From Pomphorhynchus laevis (Eukaryota; Acanthocephala; Palaeacanthocephala; Echinorhynchida; Pomphorhynchidae), in contig WNNJ02003523.1 in NCBI GenBank assembly GCA_012934845.2, positions 93,352 through 157,351 of the forward strand: 64,000 nucleotides of DNA. Reading direction: 5' to 3'. The notes beneath the pieces are model-generated. The model had not been told where the DNA came from. It was given only the letters and a program-made list of their open reading frames with translations, and did no database searches. How positions within the stretch are numbered: position 1 is the first letter of the stretch; every line of letters begins with the position of its first letter. The translations under genes were made by a program, and so were the position numbers. Positions 58,906-64,000 of the stretch are shown here, piece by piece.

Positions 58906-60118
58906 ATTTTAACATAGTTGTGATGTATGGACACTTGTTCGTGTTAAAATATCCGACCACTCGGTGTATAAACGTAAACATTTCACTTGCGGTTTTTGTA
59001 CATCAGTACGACTACTACAGTTATCCTGCTCCTCTACTCCTGTATCACACACGACCACTCAGACCAATGCTGTTTTAGATGTTTCCCTCGCATCAACACC
59101 TGACTTCGCATCTTATAATCCCATTATTGAACCTACTCTCTCACACACTCCTCGTTCAACTACGTACAAAACTTCCATTAATCTTTCCCATTCGAACAAT
59201 GCTAACGGTAAAGCTTTTCATCTCGTACCTCTTCTTTCCTATTCTCCCCCAATCTAAATAAATCTCAAACTTCTTTATTCTCTTCACGTACTTCTTACTC
59301 AAACTCCCCCGTATCACTTCTCAATAATTTACATCCTTCCATCAAAATCATTTCCAGTAACATTTCCGATCAACTGATTCAACACTCCATTCCTGTCACT
59401 CATTCCCCAACCTATCTTAATTCTCCATACTCTACCTCCCACGTAACAATTCCAAATAATTTATATCCTTCATTTAAAATCATATCCAGTCACATCTCTG
59501 ATCAACCGATTCAACACCCCGCTCCTGTCACACTTGCTCCAACCAATATTAATTCTCTATCAAGCACCCCTGTCATTTCCACTTCTATCTGCTCATCTGC
59601 CTCGACTCCTACCAGCTTTGTCCGTCCACCACTTCCACGAAATCGTTTTCCTTCGCGCGATCGCTGTATAATCATATCAAACTTAAAGCTTTCCGAATCT
59701 GCTTCTCCACAATCTCGGCTCGATGATGTATCTGCTTTCAGGTATATCCTAGCAACCATTCTTCCTGATGATAACCCATCCCTCTTCAATAATATCGCTC
59801 CCGTATCCTTTATTCGTTTAAACAAACCCACTAAATCCAATCATCTCAGTCCTCCACTCTTAAAAATCGTTTTCCGACATAGTTCACATGCCACTTCGGT
59901 ACTCTCTTAACGTTTAAAACTTCTTACCACTTCATCTATTTGCCGTATCTTTCCTGACCGCTCCCCTTCTGATATTGCCTAGCTCAATTTTGCTCGCATT
60001 GAGAAACATCGACGTGAAACAAACGGCGAGTCATCCTTATCTATACGTCAAATCAACGGAAATTTTCACGTTGTACACACAAGGCCAAAAATTCGATGGC
60101 GTCCAATCTCTCCCCCTT
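58906..60118 (+). pseudogene. LINE-Q ORF1
   Basis: SCDVWTLVRVKISD and FTCGFCTSV (finger without first Cys), Ser/Thr-rich middle, stop at 59255 then a shift. Two NLHPSIKIISSNIS-type blocks are at 59326 and 59458. RDRCIIISNLKL, SFIRLNKP, LLKIVFRHSSHATSVL-stop and FHVVHTRPKIRWRP follow, ending at TAG near 60130. At least five lesions. Confidence 0.75.
59326..59550 (+). repeat. internal 132-bp repeat in LINE-Q ORF1
   Basis: Two units beginning AATTTACATCC (59326) and AATTTATATCC (59458), the counterpart of the 102-bp units in LINE-C. Confidence 0.7.
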
Positions 60119-60923
60119 GTCTTCGCTAGTCGATCTCGCTCCTAAGCATACTTTTCGTCTTAGTCTATTCAACACTCGCTCCGTTCTTCATAAAACTGAT
60201 ATGCTTCTCGATATCTTCGATCAATTATCTATCGATATTCTCTGCATTACCGAATCCTGGCACTCTGACTCCGACGATCTTGCTATTCGTCGTCTATGTC
60301 GCTCTGGTTGTTCTCTAGTTGAATCAGCTCGTCCAATTGCCTCTCATACATCTACTGCTTCTAACCATGGCGGTATTGTTGCCATTGCTCGTCACCCAAT
60401 GTCTTTACGTAAAATCAACGTTAACATCCGTTACACTTCGTTCGAATTACTCATATGCAGATTATCAACGCATTTCCCTCTAGAACTTGTGATTGTATAC
60501 CGTCCAGGTTCAGTTGCCCCATTACGTATCTTCTTTAACGACCTTGCAGATCTAATGTCTCACTGTTCATTGTCTTATACTCCTTCTTTTGTTCTCGGTG
60601 AATTTAACATTCGTCTTGATCGCCCGTCTGACTCTGACTCTATCACTTTAACTAATAGTTTTTCTGATTTTAACTATAAATTACTTTCAACAAGCCCAAC
60701 TCATATTCTCGGCGGTGCTCTCGACATCATTGCTGTTCCTAACTGCTTCAACGACTATACCTCCTTGTCAATTACTGATTCTGGTTTGTCCGATCATTTC
60801 CTTGTCACTCTTACTCTTACTCGACCCTATCCTCCTTCTCCGCCTTTACCATTATCTACACCAAGTCGACCCTGGAAGCTTCTCGATATCCCTATTCTCT
60901 GCACAGCCTTACTCAATTCTTAA
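60096..60923 (+). CDS. LINE-Q ORF2, APE endonuclease
   Basis: 275 residues from ATG 60096, inside the ORF1 RW codons. LFNTRSVLHKTDM, CITESWHSDSDD (Glu), SNHGGIVAIARH, VIVYRPGS, GEFNIRLDRP (GDFN changed to GEFN), HILGGALDIIAVP and LSDHFLV (SDH). Stop TAA at 60921, the same as in LINE-C; LINE-R has TCA there and stays open. Apart from the Asp-to-Glu change the motif set is complete. Confidence 0.85.
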   Translation: MASNLSPLSSLVDLAPKHTFRLSLFNTRSVLHKTDMLLDIFDQLSIDILCITESWHSDSDDLAIRRLCRSGCSLVESARPIASHTSTASNHGGIVAIARHPMSLRKINVNIRYTSFELLICRLSTHFPLELVIVYRPGSVAPLRIFFNDLADLMSHCSLSYTPSFVLGEFNIRLDRPSDSDSITLTNSFSDFNYKLLSTSPTHILGGALDIIAVPNCFNDYTSLSITDSGLSDHFLVTLTLTRPYPPSPPLPLSTPSRPWKLLDIPILCTALLNS

Positions 60924-62090
60924 CTCTTTTCACTTCATCTTAACTATCTCTCTCCCGATGATCTATGCATTCTGTTTGATTCTGAACTTACGTCGATCCT
61001 CAATAACTTCTGCCTAGTCGACTTCGACGTTCCCAGCGCTTGCGCCATGCTCCCTGGTTCGATTCTGACTTTTGTCTTTCTAATCGTCGACTTCGTCACT
61101 CTTTTCGTATGTATAAACGCTTACTTAAACGTTCTCCCAACTCACTCCCTCCAAATCTGCGTGACTCCTACTTTTCTCAATGCCGTTCATATCTCATTCT
61201 TATACATACTAAACGTACTCTCTTTTAGCAAAATCAACTCGAGTCATTTTCCAACTCTAAATCTCATTGGAAAATCTTAAACTCAATTCTTTCACGATCA
61301 TCCACCCCTTGTAATATAAATCCTGATGAATTTTCTTATCTACAAACTAAGCTATCTAATTTACTTTCCCTACTACCCTATAGCCCCCTCGTACCCACTC
61401 TTCTCTTTAAATACTTCCCTCCCAGAACAATTCCACCTTCTTTCCGTTTCGTCTGATGAAGTTTCTTCGGTTCTGCTGTCATTACCTAATAAAACCTCTC
61501 CTTCCTACCCAATTCCCACTCACTTGCTTAAAAATATCTGCTCCTCTATCTTACCCTTCCTAACCACATTGTTCAACTCGTCCATCCGTAGCCGTACACT
61601 TCCTTCCATCTAGAAATGCACCACTGTTCGTCCTCTCATCAAAAAGCAATCTCTCGACTCTTCAATACCATCTTCGTACCATCCTATTTCACTTCTCCCA
61701 ACTCTCTCTAAACTCCTTGAGCGTCTAGTTCTTAAGCAAGTTAATATATATATCTCTTTTCCTCTAACTTATTTCCTCCCTTCCAAGCCGCTTTTCGCTC
61801 TAATTACTCTACCGAAATTGCATGTCTTAAAGTTTATAACGACTTACTCATATCGCGCGATCACAAATTATGTAGTGTCATAGTTTCTCTTGATCTATCG
61901 TCTGCTTTTGACATCGTCGATCACTCAGTTCTTCTCCATCGCCTTCGTCATGATTATGACTTCTCTTTACCCACTGTATCATGGTTATCTTCATATCTAT
62001 CAAACCGTACATTTCGCGTATTTTCTAACTCTTCTCTCTCCCATCCTTCGTCTATTCCGTCCGGTGTTCCACAAGGCTCCGTATTAGGCC
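60924..62090 (+). pseudogene. LINE-Q ORF2, linker and RT N-terminal half
   Basis: RHAPWFDSDFCLSNRRLRHS at 61040 in a frame shifted by one base from APE (deletion near 61010). FHLLSVSSDEVSSVLLSLPN near 61440, a stop at 61613 (TGG-like position), then broken frames with the AFDIVDHS region near 61905 and SGVPQGSVLGP near 62060. Confidence 0.78.
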
Positions 62091-63001
62091 CTATGCTTTT
62101 CTCTTTTCTTCTTGGTGATTTGACTTCGATTTCTCATAAGTTTAACTTCCATGGTATGCAATATGCTGATGACATTATTATCTATGCTCACGCAGCTGTT
62201 TATCGTATTCACGATCTTAGTGTTTATGTTTCCGACTGTCTTGTCTCAATTTCTAATCATCTTTCTTCCCTTCGCCTTTCTCTGAATCCTGATAAATCCA
62301 AAATTATGTGGATCCTACATCAACGCTTCGGCTTCGAACCTCCCTCCGTATCATTAAATTCTACAATTCTTCCTATCGTTGATAATATCGTTTTCCTAGG
62401 CTTCCATTTTGACAACCAACTTTCAGTTAAACCTTTCTTTAGAGATAAAGTACGCTCGACTACCTTGATACTCCGCAACCTCCGTCAAGTTCGTAGATTG
62501 ATCGATTTCCCTTCTTGGATGATTCTAATATCTTCTCTCCTTTTTTCTAGACTCGATTTTTGTCTTAGTCTATTTTCCAACTCACTTAAATCCACTCTTC
62601 TTCCCCTACAACGCATCGTCAACGCAGCCGTCCGAATTCTCCTCCGTCTTCGTCGTTTTGATCATACATCCTACCATATTGCTTCTCTCGATTTGCCTAC
62701 AATTTATTGTCGTGTTCAAATTCGTCTTCTTATCGTTGCTTTCCGCCTTGTAACTCTTCATACCCCTTCATTTCTCAATCTTTCTTTTCTTGATAATTCT
62801 CGTCCTGTTTACTGTTCCTTGCGTTCATGTAATTCCCTTCTTATACATGTCCCAAACTACTCTATCTCCTTTGGACTCCGCTCCTTCATTGTGGCTGCTC
62901 CTCTATCGTGGAACCATCTGCCCGATCATATCCGCCAATCAACTTCCTTGCAGTGCTTCAAACGACAAATGCGTTCCCATTTAAACAATTTATCTGCTTG
63001 A
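62091..63001 (+). CDS. LINE-Q ORF2, RT C-terminal half
   Basis: 302 residues, open: MLFSFLLGDLTS, MQYADDIIIYAHAAVYRIHD (catalytic Asp pair), KSKIMWILHQRFGFEPPS, LGFHFDNQLSVKPFFRDKVR, LQRIVNAAVRILLRLRRFDH, LDNSRPVYCSLRS and SFIVAAPLSWNHLPDHI, stop at 62999-63001. No lesion in this part. The first Met is not a natural start. Confidence 0.83.
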
Positions 63002-63075
63002 CTTTTTCATTTTTGTTTGTTGACTTGAGAGGGTACAGCTTGCACGCATTTGCCACATTAAATAAATTTGTATTA
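63002..63075 (+). other. LINE-Q 3' UTR and tail
   Basis: The usual left hairpin arm is altered (GAGGGTACAGC), with TTGCACGCATTTGCCACATT and an AT tail after it. LINE-R starts directly in the tail. Confidence 0.65.
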
Positions 63076-63707
63076 TTATACCAAGTCGACCCTGGAAACT
63101 TCTTGATATCCCTATTATCTGCACAGCCTTAATCAATTCTTCACTCTTTACACTTCATCTTAATTATCTCTCTCCCGATGATCTATGCATTCTGTTTGAT
63201 TCTGAACTTACGTCGATCCTCAATAACTTCTGCCTAGTCGACTTCGACGTTCCCAGCGCTTGCGCCATGCTCCCTGGTTCGATTCTGACTTTTGTCTTTC
63301 TAAGCGTCGACTCCGTCACTCTTTTCGTATGTATAAACGCTTTCTTAAACGTTCTCCCAACTCACTCCCTCCAAATCTTCGTGATTCCTACTTTTCTCAA
63401 TGCCGTTCATATCTCATTCTTATACATACTAAACGTATTCTCTTTTAGCGAAATCAACTCGAGTCATTTTCCAACTCTAAATCTCATTGGAAAATCTTAA
63501 ACTCAATTCTTTCACGATCATCCACCCCTTGTAATATAAATCCTGATGAATTTTCTTATCTACAAACTAAGCTATCTAATTTACTTTCCCTACTACCCTA
63601 TAGCCCCCTCGTACCCACTCTTCTCTTTAAATACTTCCCTCCCAGAACAATTCCACTTTCTTTCCGGTTCGTCTGATGAAGATTCTTCGGTTCTGCTGTC
63701 AGGTTGT
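63076..63707 (+). pseudogene. LINE-R, family-2 fragment in tandem behind LINE-Q
   Basis: Matches 60861-61486 of LINE-Q at nearly every base: APE end, linker (RHAPWFDSDFCLSKRRLRHS in 63260-63448) and RT start. It keeps an open codon (TCA) at the stop shared by C and Q, but has the same one-base deletion. Ends abruptly at GTTCTGCTGTCA (63707) without a tail. Confidence 0.85.
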
Positions 63708-64000
63708 GTGTTTAAGCTGTAAATATTTTTTGAAGTCAATATTTTTTTGCGAAATGTTCGGTTTGACAGATATCAGTTCTTGCTAAGTCAGGCTGTATTT
63801 ACTTTAGATTGTATTTACTTTAGATTCTAATTTGCTAGAACAGTAATAAATTTTCTTCTGTCTAATGTATGTTTATTAGAAACCAAAATTTTTTAAGGTT
63901 TATAGGACATAAATATAGATTAAATAATAACAACGACAAAAATAAAATTTACAATTGGTTTTATAATAACTTAAATGATTACTTTAGTAAGCTGATTAAT
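63708..64000. other. unassigned AT-rich end of window
   Basis: No gene. TTTACTTTAGATTGTA is repeated twice at about 63798-63830. The reverse complement of 63825-63895 has TGTTCTAGCAAATTA and TTTCTAATAAACATACA followed by CCAAAATTTTTTAAGG, the same module as at the 5' ends of RLE-H and LINE-C. A minus-strand element may therefore begin at about 63900, but no coding part is in view. Confidence 0.5.

Larger units (their letters stand above)
58906..63075 (+). mobile_element. LINE-Q, family-2 LINE, nearly full coding length
   Basis: ORF1 from inside the finger, ORF2 from ATG 60096 to 63001, then a degenerate 3' hairpin (AGCTTGCACGC) and ATTAAATAAATTTGTATTATTATA tail. Closest to LINE-C, with which it shares the stop near 60921 and the frameshift near 61010. 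Confidence 0.85.

Overview
The window is eukaryotic, most likely from an invertebrate animal. I find no host gene, tRNA, rRNA or CRISPR array. Nearly every base can be assigned to a transposable element or to the debris between elements. Evidence for an animal: several CR1/Jockey-like non-LTR retrotransposons (APE endonuclease plus FADD/YADD reverse transcriptase, ORF1 with a Cys-rich finger), two Ty3/gypsy elements, a Tc1/mariner element of DD37E spacing, and RT plus restriction-like-endonuclease (RLE) elements. Species cannot be named from the sequence. The density and nesting suggest a heterochromatic or otherwise unselected region.

Layout. (1) 1-29660 is one old + strand LINE (LINE-A) cut into four pieces: 1-1355, 5775-6083, 19293-20180 and about 28320-29660. 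Into it went LINE-B (+, 1356-5774, nearly intact), Gypsy-M (-, 6084-19287, 122-bp LTRs, 5-bp target duplication ATGAT) and LINE-E (-, 20171-28275). Gypsy-M itself carries three insertions: a 0.65-kb Penelope-like or inverted-repeat insert (7083-7727), Gypsy-P (+, 7891-11773, 90-bp LTRs) and the family-2 LINE-C (+, 12927-17605). LINE-E was split by LINE-F (+, 22633-27022), whose two ORFs are both open. (2) 29670-38190: LINE-U, a third LINE family, is split by RLE-H (30451-34114, 14-bp target duplication), a PHD-finger/RT/RLE element that carries a 0.6-kb patch duplicated from the LINE-A/LINE-E junction. The family-2 LINE-S follows. (3) 38191-48087: LINE-L, RLE-I (-), LINE fragment V, RLE-J (+), then a mariner element with 213-bp inverted repeats. 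(4) 48160-53058: LINE-M (-) ending directly in a satellite of about 360-bp units. (5) 53059-64000: family-2 LINEs N, O(-), T, Q and R interleaved with RLE fragments K(-) and P(-).

How the parts work. In the LINEs, ORF1 (finger plus a conserved C-terminal RNA-binding-like domain) is the particle protein. ORF2 supplies APE endonuclease and RT for target-primed reverse transcription. ORF2 begins inside the end of ORF1, and the 3' UTRs end in small family-specific hairpins followed by TAA-type or ATAAAT tails, probably the RT recognition site. RLE elements use a C-terminal CCHC/PD-(D/E)XK-type nuclease instead of APE. Gypsy elements encode gag, protease, RT, RNase H and integrase; no env was seen. 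Only LINE-F and, apart from one stop codon, the mariner transposase look close to functional.

Boundaries without a stated target duplication are accurate to about 10-30 bases. Several coding pieces begin at arbitrary positions because the start is missing or mutated.
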